A DNA stretch of 64,000 bases. It comes from Serratia marcescens subsp. marcescens ATCC 13880. Its GTDB lineage: Bacteria > Pseudomonadota > Gammaproteobacteria > Enterobacterales > Enterobacteriaceae. Of this stretch, positions 54,982 through 64,000 are shown piece after piece. The stretch covers positions 620,001-684,000 of the forward strand of contig NZ_CP071238.1 of the NCBI RefSeq assembly GCF_017299535.1. The letters run 5' to 3'. A program made the translations under genes and the position numbers. How positions within the stretch are numbered: the first letter of the stretch is position 1; each line of letters begins with the position of its first letter. Below the pieces are notes generated by a model. That model saw only the letters and a list, made by a program, of their open reading frames with translations. It did no database searches and was not told the origin of the DNA.

Positions 54982-56205
54982 ATGAAACGCACATTTATTA
55001 TGGTATTGGACTCCTTCGGCATCGGCGCCAGCGAAGACGCCGAACGTTTTGGCGACCAGGGTTCCGACACCCTGGGCCACATCGCCGAGGTTTGCGCGCG
55101 CGGTGAAGCCAACGTGGGCCGCCAGGGCCCGCTGACGCTGCCTAACCTGAGCCGTCTGGGCCTCGGCAAAGCGGCGGAAGAGTCCACCGGCAACTTCCCG
55201 CAGGGGCTGGATCGCAACGCCGACATCATCGGTGCTTACGCTTACGCCAGCGAGCTCTCTTCCGGTAAAGACACGCCGTCGGGCCACTGGGAAATCGCCG
55301 GCGTGCCGGTGCTGTTCGACTGGGGCTACTTCAAGGACGAGCACAACAGCTTCCCGCAGGCGCTTCTGGACAAACTGGTCGAACGCGCCAATCTGCCGGG
55401 CTACCTGGGCAACTGCCACTCATCCGGCACCGTGATCCTCGATCAGCTGGGCGAAGAGCACATGAAAACCGGCAAGCCGATTTTCTACACCTCCGCTGAC
55501 TCGGTGTTCCAGATCGCCTGCCATGAAGAAACCTTCGGCCTGGATCGTCTGTATGAGCTGTGCGAAATCGCGCGTGAAGAGCTGACCGAAGGCGGTTACA
55601 ACATCGGTCGCGTGATCGCGCGTCCGTTCGTCGGCGATAAGCCGGGCCACTTCCAGCGCACCGGCAACCGCCACGATCTGGCGGTAGAGCCGCCGGCGCC
55701 GACCGTGCTGAAAAAGCTGGTGGACGAGAAGGGCGGCGAAGTGGTGTCGATCGGTAAAATCGCCGACATCTACGCCAACGTCGGCATCACCAAGAAGGTG
55801 AAGGCGACCGGCATCGATGCTCTGTTTGACGCGACCCTGATTGAAATGGAAAAGGCCGGCGACAACACCATCGTGTTCACCAACTTCGTGGACTTCGACT
55901 CCTCTTACGGCCACCGCCGCGACGTGGCGGGGTACGCCGCCGCGCTGGAGCTGTTCGACCGCCGCCTGCCGGAGCTGCTGAAGCTGGTGAAAGACGAAGA
56001 CATCATCATCTTCACCGCCGACCACGGCTGCGATCCGACCTGGGCGGGCACCGACCACACCCGCGAGCACATCCCGGTGCTGGTTTACGGCCCGAAAGTG
56101 AAGCCGGGCTCGCTGGGCCACCGCGAGACCTTCGCCGACATCGGCCAGACCGTCGCCAATTATTTTGGCCTGTCGCCGATGGATTACGGTAAGACCATGT
56201 TCTAA
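54982..56205 (+). CDS. deoB: Phosphopentomutase
   Basis: This 407-residue alkaline-phosphatase-fold enzyme converts (deoxy)ribose-1-phosphate to the 5-phosphate. Metal sites [14 protein letters not shown] and [10 protein letters not shown] are present, with HTREHIPVL near the end. ATG 54982 follows GGAGAGC. Confidence 0.95.
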   Translation: MKRTFIMVLDSFGIGASEDAERFGDQGSDTLGHIAEVCARGEANVGRQGPLTLPNLSRLGLGKAAEESTGNFPQGLDRNADIIGAYAYASELSSGKDTPSGHWEIAGVPVLFDWGYFKDEHNSFPQALLDKLVERANLPGYLGNCHSSGTVILDQLGEEHMKTGKPIFYTSADSVFQIACHEETFGLDRLYELCEIAREELTEGGYNIGRVIARPFVGDKPGHFQRTGNRHDLAVEPPAPTVLKKLVDEKGGEVVSIGKIADIYANVGITKKVKATGIDALFDATLIEMEKAGDNTIVFTNFVDFDSSYGHRRDVAGYAAALELFDRRLPELLKLVKDEDIIIFTADHGCDPTWAGTDHTREHIPVLVYGPKVKPGSLGHRETFADIGQTVANYFGLSPMDYGKTMF

Positions 56206-56209
56206 GCCC

Positions 56210-56322
56210 TGTCTTTCAAGCCGCAGCGTTGTTAGCTTCACGCGTGAACCCCAGTCGCTTACTCAAGTAAGTTCCTGGGGATTCACCCGCTAGCTGCCTG
56301 GCTGCAACTCGAAATTCAAGGC
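56210..56322. repeat. ERIC element between deoB and deoD
   Basis: This copy is similar to the one at 54797 (ACCCCAGTCGCTTACT, then AAGTTCCTGGGGATTCAC) with scattered changes. The two ERICs bracket deoB and could modulate processing of the deo transcript. Confidence 0.85.
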
Positions 56323-56371
56323 TTAGATGTTTGACGTTTTTATTAAATAAGATTTCTAAAGGAAGAAAATT

Positions 56372-57103
56372 ATGGCTACGCCGCACATTAATGCTGAGAT
56401 GGGTGATTTCGCTGATGTAGTACTGATGCCGGGCGACCCGCTGCGCGCAAAATACATCGCCGAAACCTTCCTGGAAGGCGCGGTGGAAGTGAACAACGTG
56501 CGCGGCATGTTGGGCTTCACCGGCACCTACAAAGGCCGCCGCATCTCCGTAATGGGCCACGGCATGGGCATCCCGTCCTGCTCCATCTATGCGCGCGAGC
56601 TGATTGCCGAATTCGGCGTGAAGAAGATCATTCGCGTCGGTTCCTGCGGCGCGGTGCGTGACGATATCAAACTGCGTGACGTGGTGATCGGCATGGGCGC
56701 GTGCACCGACTCCAAGGTGAACCGTCTGCGCTTCAAGGATAACGACTACGCGGCGATCGCCGACTTCGACATGGTGCGCAACGCGGTCGACGCGGCTGCT
56801 GCGCAGGGCATCCCGGCGCGCGTGGGCAACATCTTCTCCGCCGATCTGTTCTACACCCCGGATCCGGACATGTTCCAGGTGATGAAGAAGTACGGCATCC
56901 TGGGCGTGGAAATGGAAGCGGCCGGCATCTACGGCGTGGCGGCGGAGCTGTACGAAGAGTTCGGCTGTAAGGCGCTGACCATCTGCACCGTGTCCGACCA
57001 CATCCTGCGTCACGAAGCGACCACGGCGGCGGAACGCCAGACCACCTTTAACGAAATGATCGTTATCGCGCTGGAATCCGTGCTGCTGGGCGACAAAGCG
57101 TAA
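56372..57103 (+). CDS. deoD: Purine-nucleoside phosphorylase
   Basis: This 243-residue hexameric PNP begins [31 protein letters not shown]. It has the phosphate site [16 protein letters not shown] and the catalytic Asp in VSDHIL. Compared with my memory of the E. coli protein it carries a short insertion ([13 protein letters not shown]). AAGGAAG precedes the ATG. Confidence 0.95.
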   Translation: MATPHINAEMGDFADVVLMPGDPLRAKYIAETFLEGAVEVNNVRGMLGFTGTYKGRRISVMGHGMGIPSCSIYARELIAEFGVKKIIRVGSCGAVRDDIKLRDVVIGMGACTDSKVNRLRFKDNDYAAIADFDMVRNAVDAAAAQGIPARVGNIFSADLFYTPDPDMFQVMKKYGILGVEMEAAGIYGVAAELYEEFGCKALTICTVSDHILRHEATTAAERQTTFNEMIVIALESVLLGDKA

Positions 57104-57272
57104 TACCGCGGCGGGCGTCGTCATGGCGCCCGCCCGTCAATCTATTCATTCCGCTTGGCCAGTTTTGGCTAACGCTTTACCTTTCAATTGGTTGTGGATC
57201 CCGTTGTTACGGACAATCTATTCACCGAAAGGACAAGAAATCGGCACGAACGCATTCAACGCCTGGCCTGAG

Positions 57273-57956
57273 TTATTCCTTCTTCGGCGCCTCCTGCTTT
57301 GTTTCCGGCGCATCCTCTTCGTCGTCTTCCACTGTATTGCCTTCTTCCAGTGGCGTGTTGGCGGTCAACAGGTACGGCGACTGCTGCCAGCGGCTGCGGC
57401 GGTGTTGCAGCAGGGTACGCGCCAGAATGATGCCGATCGCCAGCGCCAGCAGGATCATCAGGCGCAGCAGGTTGGTGGTGTTGTCCACCTGCTTGGATTC
57501 GGTCGCCAGCACGTGGGTGTCGAGGGTGATGCGGATAAAGCCGATCGGGCCGTCTTTGCCCTGAATGGATTCGACCAACTGGTGGTTGAAGTAGCTGCCG
57601 GCGCGTTTGCCGTCGAGCGACAGGCGATCGCGTATACTTATCTGTTCCCCGGCGTGGGAGACCAGCGTGCCATCCAACTGATACACGCTGACGTCGAGAA
57701 TGCGGCTGTGATCGGTGAGCTGCTTGAGGATGGCGTCGATGCGCGGGTTGTTGCCGTCGTCGTCCAGCAGCGGCGCCAGGCTGTAGGCGACCTGTTTGGT
57801 CAGCGTCTGCGCCAACTCTTCCACCTGCTCGGATCGCGCCATTTGGTGACTCAGGCTAAAATAAGAGGCGCCCTGCATCAGCAGCACCAGCAAAGCCAGG
57901 CAAATCAGGATAATAGCGGTGCGGTGCAGGCGAAATTTCAGTTTAGCGCGAGCCAT
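57273..57956 (-). CDS. smp: Membrane protein Smp (YtjB)
   Basis: This 227-residue protein has an N-terminal helix (RTAIILICLALLVLLMQGASYF), a periplasmic sensor-like domain and a second helix (LLRLMILLALAIGIILA). An acidic cytoplasmic tail follows. It matches the Smp/YtjB protein divergent from serB in enterics. Function is poorly known. Confidence 0.85.
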   Translation of the reverse strand: MARAKLKFRLHRTAIILICLALLVLLMQGASYFSLSHQMARSEQVEELAQTLTKQVAYSLAPLLDDDGNNPRIDAILKQLTDHSRILDVSVYQLDGTLVSHAGEQISIRDRLSLDGKRAGSYFNHQLVESIQGKDGPIGFIRITLDTHVLATESKQVDNTTNLLRLMILLALAIGIILARTLLQHRRSRWQQSPYLLTANTPLEEGNTVEDDEEDAPETKQEAPKKE

Positions 57957-58066
57957 GCAGGTTCCTTGGGCATCGGGGACACTTTATGTTGCCAGAACCG
58001 CTGGCGATAGGATAGCTTGATGCGTCGTTTTATCATGCAGCGTTTTTGTCCATTCAGGAGTCAATG

Positions 58067-59044
58067 ATGTCAAACAGTCTGACCTATTGCGATCTTCCGG
58101 CGGAGATCTCTCAATGGCCGGGTCTTCCCCTTTCGCTCAGCGGCGACGAAGTGATGCCGCTGGACTACCGGGCGGGCAATACCGGGTGGCTGTTATACGG
58201 CAGAAAGCTGGACAAGGCGCGCATTACGCAATTCCAACGCAAGCTGGGCGCGGCGATGGTGATCGTCACCGCCTGGGGCGTGGACGACTATCAGGTCGTG
58301 CGCCTGGCGGGCACCTTGACGCCGCGCGCCAAGCTGCTGGCGGCGGAGAGCGGGCTGGACGTGGCGCCGCTCGGCAAGATCCCGCACCTGCGCACGCCGG
58401 GGCTGCTGGTGATGGATATGGATTCGACGGCGATCGAGATCGAATGCATCGATGAGATCGCCAAGCTGGCGGGCGTCGGCGAACAGGTGGCGGAAGTCAC
58501 CGAACGCGCGATGCGCGGCGAGCTGGACTTTACCGCCAGCCTGCGCCAGCGCGTCGGCACGCTGAAAGGGGCCGACGCCAACATCCTCAAGCAGGTGCGC
58601 GACGAGCTGCCGCTGATGCCGGGGCTGACCAGCCTGGTGGGCAAGCTGCAGGCGATGGGTTGGCATGTGGCGATCGCCTCCGGCGGTTTCACCTACTACG
58701 CCGAATACCTGCGTAACCGGCTGCGGCTGGTGGCGGCGGCGGCCAACGAGCTGGAGATCCGCGACGGCAAGCTGACCGGCGAAGTGCTGGGGCCGGTGGT
58801 GGACGCGCAGTTCAAAGCCGATACGCTGCTGCGGCTGGCGGAGAAGCTGGAGATCCCGCTGGCGCAGACCGTGGCCATCGGCGACGGCGCCAACGATTTG
58901 AAAATGATGCAGGCGGCGGGGTTGGGCATCGCCTACCATGCCAAGCCGAAAGTGTATGAAAAAGCGCAGGTGGCGATCCGGCATGCGGATCTGATGGGCG
59001 TGCTGTGTATTCTCACCGGCAGCCTGAAACACGAAGTGCGATAA
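58067..59044 (+). CDS. serB: Phosphoserine phosphatase
   Basis: This is the last enzyme of serine synthesis, about 325 residues. HAD motifs are MDMDSTAIEIECIDE (nucleophile Asp), ASGGF and GDGANDLKM. Two adjacent ATGs (58064, 58067) follow AGGAG; the second has better spacing. radA follows after 19 bp. Confidence 0.94.
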   Translation: MSNSLTYCDLPAEISQWPGLPLSLSGDEVMPLDYRAGNTGWLLYGRKLDKARITQFQRKLGAAMVIVTAWGVDDYQVVRLAGTLTPRAKLLAAESGLDVAPLGKIPHLRTPGLLVMDMDSTAIEIECIDEIAKLAGVGEQVAEVTERAMRGELDFTASLRQRVGTLKGADANILKQVRDELPLMPGLTSLVGKLQAMGWHVAIASGGFTYYAEYLRNRLRLVAAAANELEIRDGKLTGEVLGPVVDAQFKADTLLRLAEKLEIPLAQTVAIGDGANDLKMMQAAGLGIAYHAKPKVYEKAQVAIRHADLMGVLCILTGSLKHEVR

Positions 59045-59063
59045 CGAAAGATTGAGGTAAGAC

Positions 59064-60449
59064 GTGGCAAAAGCGGCAAAACGGGCATTTGTGTGCAATG
59101 AGTGCGGGGCGGACTATCCGCGTTGGCAGGGGCAGTGCAGCGCCTGTCAGGCCTGGAACACCATCACGGAAGTGCGTTTGGCCGCGTCGCCCGCAGCGGC
59201 GCGCAACGATCGCCTCAGCGGCTATGCCGGCGACGCCGGCGTCAGCAAGGTGCAGAAGCTGTCGGAAATCAGCCTGGAGGCGCTGCCGCGCTTCACCACC
59301 GGCTTTCTCGAATTCGACCGCGTGCTGGGCGGCGGCGTGGTGCCCGGCAGCGCCATTCTGATCGGCGGCAACCCCGGCGCCGGCAAGAGCACCTTGTTGC
59401 TGCAGGTGCTGTGCAAACTGTCTGAACAGATGAAAACCCTGTACGTCACCGGCGAGGAATCGCTGCAGCAGGTGGCGATGCGCGCCCACCGTCTGGGGCT
59501 GCCGACCGGCGGCCTGAACATGCTGTCGGAAACCAGCATCGAGCAGATCTGCCTGATCGCCGAGCAGGAACAGCCGAAGCTGATGGTGATCGACTCGATT
59601 CAGGTGATGCACATGGCGGACATTCAGTCTTCGCCGGGCAGCGTGGCGCAGGTGCGGGAAACCGCCGCCTACCTGACGCGCTTCGCCAAGACGCGCGGCG
59701 TGGCGATCGTGATGGTCGGCCACGTCACCAAAGACGGCTCGCTGGCCGGGCCGAAAGTGCTGGAACACTGCATCGACTGTTCGGTGCTGCTGGACGGCGA
59801 CGCCGATTCCCGCTTCCGCACCCTGCGCAGCCACAAGAACCGCTTTGGCGCGGTCAACGAGCTGGGGGTGTTCGCCATGACCGAACAGGGGCTGCGCGAA
59901 GTCAGCAACCCGTCGGCGATCTTCCTTAGCCGCGGCGATGAAGTCACTTCCGGCAGCTCGGTGATGGTGGTGTGGGAAGGCACCCGGCCGCTGTTGGTGG
60001 AGATCCAGGCGCTGGTGGATCACTCGATGATGTCCAACCCGCGCCGCGTGGCGGTGGGCCTGGAGCAGAACCGGTTGGCGATCCTGCTGGCGGTGCTGCA
60101 CCGGCACGGCGGGCTGCAGATGTCGGATCAGGACGTGTTCGTCAACGTGGTCGGCGGGGTGAAGGTCAGCGAGACCAGCGCCGACCTGGCGCTGCTGATG
60201 TCGCTGGTCTCAAGCCTGCGCGATCGGCCGCTGCCGAACGATCTGGTGGTGTTCGGCGAAGTGGGGCTGGCGGGGGAGATCCGCCCGGTGCCGAGCGGCC
60301 AGGAGCGCATCTCTGAAGCGGCCAAGCACGGCTTCAAGCGCGCCATCGTGCCGCACGGCAATATGCCGAAAAAGCCGCCGGCCAACATGCAGGTGTTCGG
60401 GGTCAAGAAGCTGGCGGACGCGCTGGACGTGCTGGAAGGGTTTTATTAA
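59064..60449 (+). CDS. radA: DNA repair protein RadA
   Basis: This 461-residue RecA-like branch-migration helicase has a zinc finger (CNECGADYPRWQGQCSAC) and Walker A GGNPGAGKST. It carries the RadA signature KNRFGAVNELG and a C-terminal Lon-like domain. It is cotranscribed with serB and followed by nadR. Confidence 0.95.
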   Translation: MAKAAKRAFVCNECGADYPRWQGQCSACQAWNTITEVRLAASPAAARNDRLSGYAGDAGVSKVQKLSEISLEALPRFTTGFLEFDRVLGGGVVPGSAILIGGNPGAGKSTLLLQVLCKLSEQMKTLYVTGEESLQQVAMRAHRLGLPTGGLNMLSETSIEQICLIAEQEQPKLMVIDSIQVMHMADIQSSPGSVAQVRETAAYLTRFAKTRGVAIVMVGHVTKDGSLAGPKVLEHCIDCSVLLDGDADSRFRTLRSHKNRFGAVNELGVFAMTEQGLREVSNPSAIFLSRGDEVTSGSSVMVVWEGTRPLLVEIQALVDHSMMSNPRRVAVGLEQNRLAILLAVLHRHGGLQMSDQDVFVNVVGGVKVSETSADLALLMSLVSSLRDRPLPNDLVVFGEVGLAGEIRPVPSGQERISEAAKHGFKRAIVPHGNMPKKPPANMQVFGVKKLADALDVLEGFY

Positions 60450-60480
60450 TGTCGCCGACGGCGAGCAAGATATGCTATTT

Positions 60481-60498
60481 TGTTTAGCATATTAAACG
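60481..60498 (+). promoter_or_regulatory. NadR box upstream of nadR
   Basis: TGTTTAGCATATTAAACG fits the NadR operator TGTTTA-N6-TAAACA with one end mismatch. It lies 10 bp before the nadR start, implying autoregulation. The palindrome covers the ribosome-binding region. Confidence 0.75.
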
Positions 60499-60507
60499 GA
60501 GGTGGCC

Positions 60508-61782
60508 ATGCCGCAATTTGATTACCTGAAGACGTCCATCAAGCAAAAGGGCTGCACGCTGCAGCAGGTGGCGGATGCCAGCGGCATGACCAAGGGCTAT
60601 CTGAGCCAGCTGTTGAACGACAAAATCAAAAGCCCGAGCGCACAAAAACTTGAGGCGCTGCACCGTTTTCTCGGGCTGGAGTTCCCGCGCAAAGAGGTTA
60701 AAGTCGGCGTGGTGTTTGGTAAATTTTACCCGCTGCATACCGGCCACATCTATCTGATCCAGCGCGCCTGCAGCCAGGTGGACGAGTTGCACGTTATTTT
60801 GTGCCACGACGAACCTCGCGACCGCGAGCTGTTCGAGAACAGTTCAATGTCGCAACAGCCGACGGTCAGCGATCGCCTGCGCTGGCTGCTGCAGACCTTC
60901 AAGTATCAGAAAAACATCCATATCCACTCGTTCGACGAGCAGGGCATCGAACCCTATCCGCACGGCTGGAACGTGTGGAGCGACGGCATGAAGGCCTTTA
61001 TGGAACAGAAGGGGATCGTGCCGAGCTTCATTTATTCCAGCGAAGCGCAGGATGCGCCGCGCTACCGCGAGCATCTGGGCATCGAAACCATTTTGGTCGA
61101 TCCCGAGCGTTCGTTCATGAACATCAGCGGCAATCAGATCCGCCAGGATCCATTCCGCTATTGGGATTACATCCCGACCGAGGTGAAGCCGTTCTTCGTG
61201 CGCACCGTGGCGATCCTCGGCGGCGAGTCGAGCGGAAAATCGACGCTGGTCAACAAGCTGGCCAACATCTTCAACACCACCAGCGCCTGGGAATATGGCC
61301 GCGATTACGTGTTCTCGCACCTGGGCGGCGACGAGATGGCGCTGCAATACTCCGACTACGACAAAATTGCCCTCGGGCAGGCGCAATATGTGGATTTCGC
61401 GGTCAAGTACGCCAACAAGGTGGCGTTTATCGATACCGATTTCGTCACCACCCAGGCGTTTTGCAAAAAGTACGAGGGGCGTGAACACCCCTTTGTGCAG
61501 GCGCTGATCGACGAATACCGTTTCGATCTGGTGATCCTGCTGGAAAACAACACGCCGTGGGTGGCGGACGGCCTGCGCAGCCTCGGCAGCACCGCCGATC
61601 GTCTGGCGTTCCAGCGCCTGCTGGAGGAAATGCTGCGCGCCAACGACATCGAGTATGTGCACGTTGAGTCCAGCGATTACGAAGAGCGTTTTCTGCGCTG
61701 CGTCGAGCTGGTGCAACAGTTGCTGGCGGCGGACGCCGGCCGGTTGGCGAACGCGCCCGCCCAGCATCACGCCGCAGGCTGA
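60508..61782 (+). CDS. nadR: Trifunctional NAD biosynthesis regulator NadR
   Basis: This 424-residue protein has an N-terminal helix-turn-helix (TLQQVADASGMTKGYLSQLLN), an NMN adenylyltransferase domain (VVFGKFYPLHTGHIYLI) and a C-terminal ribosylnicotinamide kinase with Walker A GGESSGKST. It represses NAD genes and salvages nicotinamide riboside. ATG 60508 follows GGAGGTGG. Confidence 0.95.
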   Translation: MPQFDYLKTSIKQKGCTLQQVADASGMTKGYLSQLLNDKIKSPSAQKLEALHRFLGLEFPRKEVKVGVVFGKFYPLHTGHIYLIQRACSQVDELHVILCHDEPRDRELFENSSMSQQPTVSDRLRWLLQTFKYQKNIHIHSFDEQGIEPYPHGWNVWSDGMKAFMEQKGIVPSFIYSSEAQDAPRYREHLGIETILVDPERSFMNISGNQIRQDPFRYWDYIPTEVKPFFVRTVAILGGESSGKSTLVNKLANIFNTTSAWEYGRDYVFSHLGGDEMALQYSDYDKIALGQAQYVDFAVKYANKVAFIDTDFVTTQAFCKKYEGREHPFVQALIDEYRFDLVILLENNTPWVADGLRSLGSTADRLAFQRLLEEMLRANDIEYVHVESSDYEERFLRCVELVQQLLAADAGRLANAPAQHHAAG

Positions 61783-61915
61783 GAAAATTAGCGGAATGTG
61801 CGGTCGCGGCGGCAGAAACGGCCGCCCGGGCGCACATTTAACGGCTTGTTTAAACATGGTTCATTCGACAGCGACTACGGTAAGATTTTCTTTACCATAA
61901 CGCTCAGAAGAAGAC

Positions 61916-63349
61916 ATGTCTTATCGCTTGCTCGCTCTTTGGTTGGTCTGCTATGCCGCAGCCTGGACGCTGCTGACTGTTCATCTCGATCCTACCCTGC
62001 CTTACGACGCCGTCGAGGCGCTCAACTGGGGCCTCAACGGTGAGTGGGGCTCACCGAAAAACCCGTGGCTGGTCGGGGCGGCGATGCAGCCGGCGATCGG
62101 GTTCTCGTGGCTGCCGCTGAACCTGTACTGGTATGGCGGGCACTTCATCGCCATCGCCATCGGCATGTTGGGCGTCTGGCTGTTGGCGCGCCGGCTGAGC
62201 GGCAGCACCTCGCTGGCCTGGATGGCGCTGTTGACGCTCAACCTGTCCGGCATCATCAATTTCGACATCATTCCCTACAACGACAATTACCTGTTGGTGA
62301 TGCTGTGGCCGTGGATGGCGCTGTTTTTCCACCTGGCTATTTCGCGTTCGGCCAACTGGTGGCCGGCCTTCGCGTTGGCCGCCGGGCTGGCGATGATGGC
62401 GAAGTACTCGACCTTCGCCTTTGTCTATTTCGCGGCGCTGTCGACGCTGTTCGTGCCGCAGATCCGCCGCTGCTATCGCCAGCCGCAGTTCTATCTGGCG
62501 GTGGCGATCTGGTTGGCGCTGGTGCTGCCGAACGTGTTCTGGTTGTGGAACCACGACTTTGCCGCCTTCAAGTGGGTGGATTCGCAGATCAAGATGCAGC
62601 TCAACCTCGATATGCTGCAGTCGCTGCTGCTGGTGTTCTATCCGTCGCTGGTGCTGTGGGGGATCCTGCGGCGCAGCGGGGCGGTGCTGGCCTGGCCACC
62701 GGCGTTGCCGATGCGGGTGTTGCTGTGGGTCTATCTGTTGCCGCTCGGCATCATTACCTTCTGGTTCTCTTTCAACGTCGGCGGCCGGCTGACCGAATGG
62801 CTGCAGCCTTTCTTCATGCTGGCGCCCGCGCTGCTGGTCGGTTGCGTGCGCCAGCCGCCGGTGCGTTCGCTGCGCGCGGCAACCATTGGGCTGATGTGTG
62901 CGGCGCTGGCGGTCTATCTGGGGTATGCCGCGGTGATGCTGGGCAACGTGCGCAACGCCGGTCAGAAAATGGTGGGTATCAAGGCGTTCAGCGCCGGGGT
63001 GGAGCGGCAGTGGCAAGAGCGGTATGGCGTTGAACTGCGCTACGTCGGCGGCGAATACCTGTCGCAGTGGATGACGGTGTACGCCGGTTCCCGGCCGCGG
63101 ACCATTACGCGTTGGTCCAATCATGCGCGGCCGAATATCTACAACGTCAACATCAGCTATCCGCAGATTGCGCAGCACGGCGTCGCCCTGTTCGGGCGGT
63201 TGGGTGAAGACTGCGCGCACAGCGACTTTGGCGGCGAGTTGGCCCACTGGCCGAAGATGCGCCTTGATTGGCAGCAGACGCTGAGCTTCCGCGCCGATCC
63301 GCATAGTGACGAGCAGATGCTGTGCGTCGGCTTCGTTCGCCCGCAGTAA
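61916..63349 (+). CDS. GT39-like membrane glycosyltransferase
   Basis: This 477-residue protein has about ten membrane helices. The first periplasmic loop has DPTLPYDAVEALNWG, including the acidic residues seen in ArnT/PMT-type (GT39, GT-C fold) enzymes that use polyprenyl-phosphate sugars. A soluble C-terminal domain of about 140 residues follows. Acceptor unknown; an envelope polysaccharide or lipid A modification is plausible. Confidence 0.75.
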   Translation: MSYRLLALWLVCYAAAWTLLTVHLDPTLPYDAVEALNWGLNGEWGSPKNPWLVGAAMQPAIGFSWLPLNLYWYGGHFIAIAIGMLGVWLLARRLSGSTSLAWMALLTLNLSGIINFDIIPYNDNYLLVMLWPWMALFFHLAISRSANWWPAFALAAGLAMMAKYSTFAFVYFAALSTLFVPQIRRCYRQPQFYLAVAIWLALVLPNVFWLWNHDFAAFKWVDSQIKMQLNLDMLQSLLLVFYPSLVLWGILRRSGAVLAWPPALPMRVLLWVYLLPLGIITFWFSFNVGGRLTEWLQPFFMLAPALLVGCVRQPPVRSLRAATIGLMCAALAVYLGYAAVMLGNVRNAGQKMVGIKAFSAGVERQWQERYGVELRYVGGEYLSQWMTVYAGSRPRTITRWSNHARPNIYNVNISYPQIAQHGVALFGRLGEDCAHSDFGGELAHWPKMRLDWQQTLSFRADPHSDEQMLCVGFVRPQ

Positions 63350-63380
63350 CGGCGGCGCGCTGCGCCGCCGCGATTCAGGC

Positions 63381-64000
63381 TCAGTAAGCGATGACCAGCT
63401 TGCCTTGCATATGGCCGCCGAGCAGCTGTTGATGCGCGGCGGTCAGCGTGTCTACCGACAGCCCGTGCAGGGTTTCGCTCAGCGTGGTGCTCAGCTTGCC
63501 CTCGTCCAGCAGCTGCGCCACCTGCTGCAGGATCTGGCCCTGCTGCGCGATGTCCGGGGTGGTGAACATGCTGCGGGTGAACATGAACTCCCAGTGCAGC
63601 GCGGCGCTTTTCAGCTTCAGCGCGTTTTGATCCAACGGCTGCGCGTTCTCGACGATGGTGCAGATATGGCCGAGCGGCGCGATCAGTTCGGCCATCGCCG
63701 GCCAGTGGCCGTCGGTATCGTTCAGACACAGGATGTAATCCACCTGCTCGATGCCGTGCTGCGCCAGGTTGCCCTTCAGATCGCGGTAGTCCACCACCAG
63801 ATCGGCGCCGCGCTCACGGCACCAGGCGGCGGATTCAGGTCTTGATGCGGTGGCGATCACTTGCACCTTGCTGCGCAATGCGGCCAGCGGAATGGCCAGC
63901 GAGCCGACCCCGCCGGCGCCGCCGATGATCAGCAGCGTCTTGTGCTCCGGCGCGTCCTGAATGTTCAGGTGTTCGAACAGCGCCTCCCAGGCGGTGAGGG
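63381..64000 (-). CDS. Zinc-type alcohol dehydrogenase / quinone oxidoreductase family protein, 5' end outside window
   Basis: The frame is open to the right window edge. The visible part starts in the Rossmann domain (LLIIGGAGGVGSLAIPLA, cofactor motif GxGGVGS) and continues with VIATASRPES and ADLVVDYRD. It ends LLGGHMQGKLVIAY, typical of the medium-chain dehydrogenase/reductase zinc-binding-family proteins. The N-terminal catalytic domain lies beyond the window. Confidence 0.85.
   Translation of the reverse strand, partial: LTAWEALFEHLNIQDAPEHKTLLIIGGAGGVGSLAIPLAALRSKVQVIATASRPESAAWCRERGADLVVDYRDLKGNLAQHGIEQVDYILCLNDTDGHWPAMAELIAPLGHICTIVENAQPLDQNALKLKSAALHWEFMFTRSMFTTPDIAQQGQILQQVAQLLDEGKLSTTLSETLHGLSVDTLTAAHQQLLGGHMQGKLVIAY

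Overview
The window looks like a piece of a Serratia chromosome, probably the S. marcescens group. This is inferred from GC-rich Enterobacterales-type proteins, the rsmC-holD-rimI-prfC-osmY-ytjA-yjjU-yjjV-deoCABD-smp-serB-radA-nadR gene order, and ERIC repeats. No database was consulted. The left chromosomal part (1-14.4 kb) holds the end of hpaC, ampH, and a complete-looking non-phosphorylating L-fucose catabolic operon. That operon encodes mutarotase, dehydrogenase, lactonase, fuconate dehydratase, a second dehydrogenase, a diketo-acid hydrolase and a FucP-type permease, with a divergent GntR/FadR regulator. It is followed by an MFS transporter with a divergent LysR regulator, a diguanylate cyclase, three tandem tRNA-Leu(CAG) genes, and another LysR gene divergent from an aldo/keto reductase.

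The aldo/keto reductase is cut in two by a roughly 28 kb genomic island (14764-42750). A 14-bp imperfect direct repeat marks the ends, and removing the island restores an uninterrupted 330-codon gene. The left end is a P4-satellite backbone: P4-type integrase, origin-like iterons, AlpA regulator, an Icd-like small protein and an alpha-type primase/helicase. The cargo starts with a FimB/FimE-like recombinase and a 315-bp segment bounded by inverted repeats (TTAGGACCA), very like the fimS phase switch of type 1 fimbriae. Next is a 2252-residue inverse autotransporter (intimin/invasin family) with 12 near-identical 111-residue repeats and a C-type-lectin-like tip.

The main finding is a diversity-generating retroelement (DGR) aimed at that tip. 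A 142-bp variable repeat (VR, 29059-29200) ends the adhesin gene. A matching 142-bp template repeat (TR, 29978-30119) lies downstream. They differ at 22 positions, and 21 of these are adenines in TR, mostly in AAC codons. A reverse transcriptase with the DGR-type LGxxxSQ and YMDD motifs lies beside TR on the opposite strand. An Avd-like helical protein is divergent from it, a strong hairpin follows VR, and a small protein that may be MutS-like sits between VR and TR. Adhesin expression could therefore be phase-switched by inversion while its binding tip is rewritten by mutagenic retrohoming.

The rest of the island carries CaiF/GrlA-, ANR- and LuxR-type regulators, several tiny membrane proteins, a frameshifted MipA/OmpV gene, a DUF4136-like lipoprotein, a Dabb-domain protein, an orphan VgrG, a second FimB-like recombinase and a frameshifted second CaiF/GrlA gene. 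It ends in an AT-rich right arm.

The right chromosomal part (42.7-64 kb) is housekeeping: rRNA methylation (rsmC), replication (holD), ribosomal protein acetylation (rimI), termination (prfC), stress proteins (osmY, ytjA, CsbD-like), yjjU/yjjV, nucleoside uptake and deoxyribonucleoside catabolism (CNT transporter, deoC, deoA, deoB, deoD), smp, serB, radA, nadR, a GT39-like membrane glycosyltransferase and a partial zinc-type alcohol dehydrogenase.
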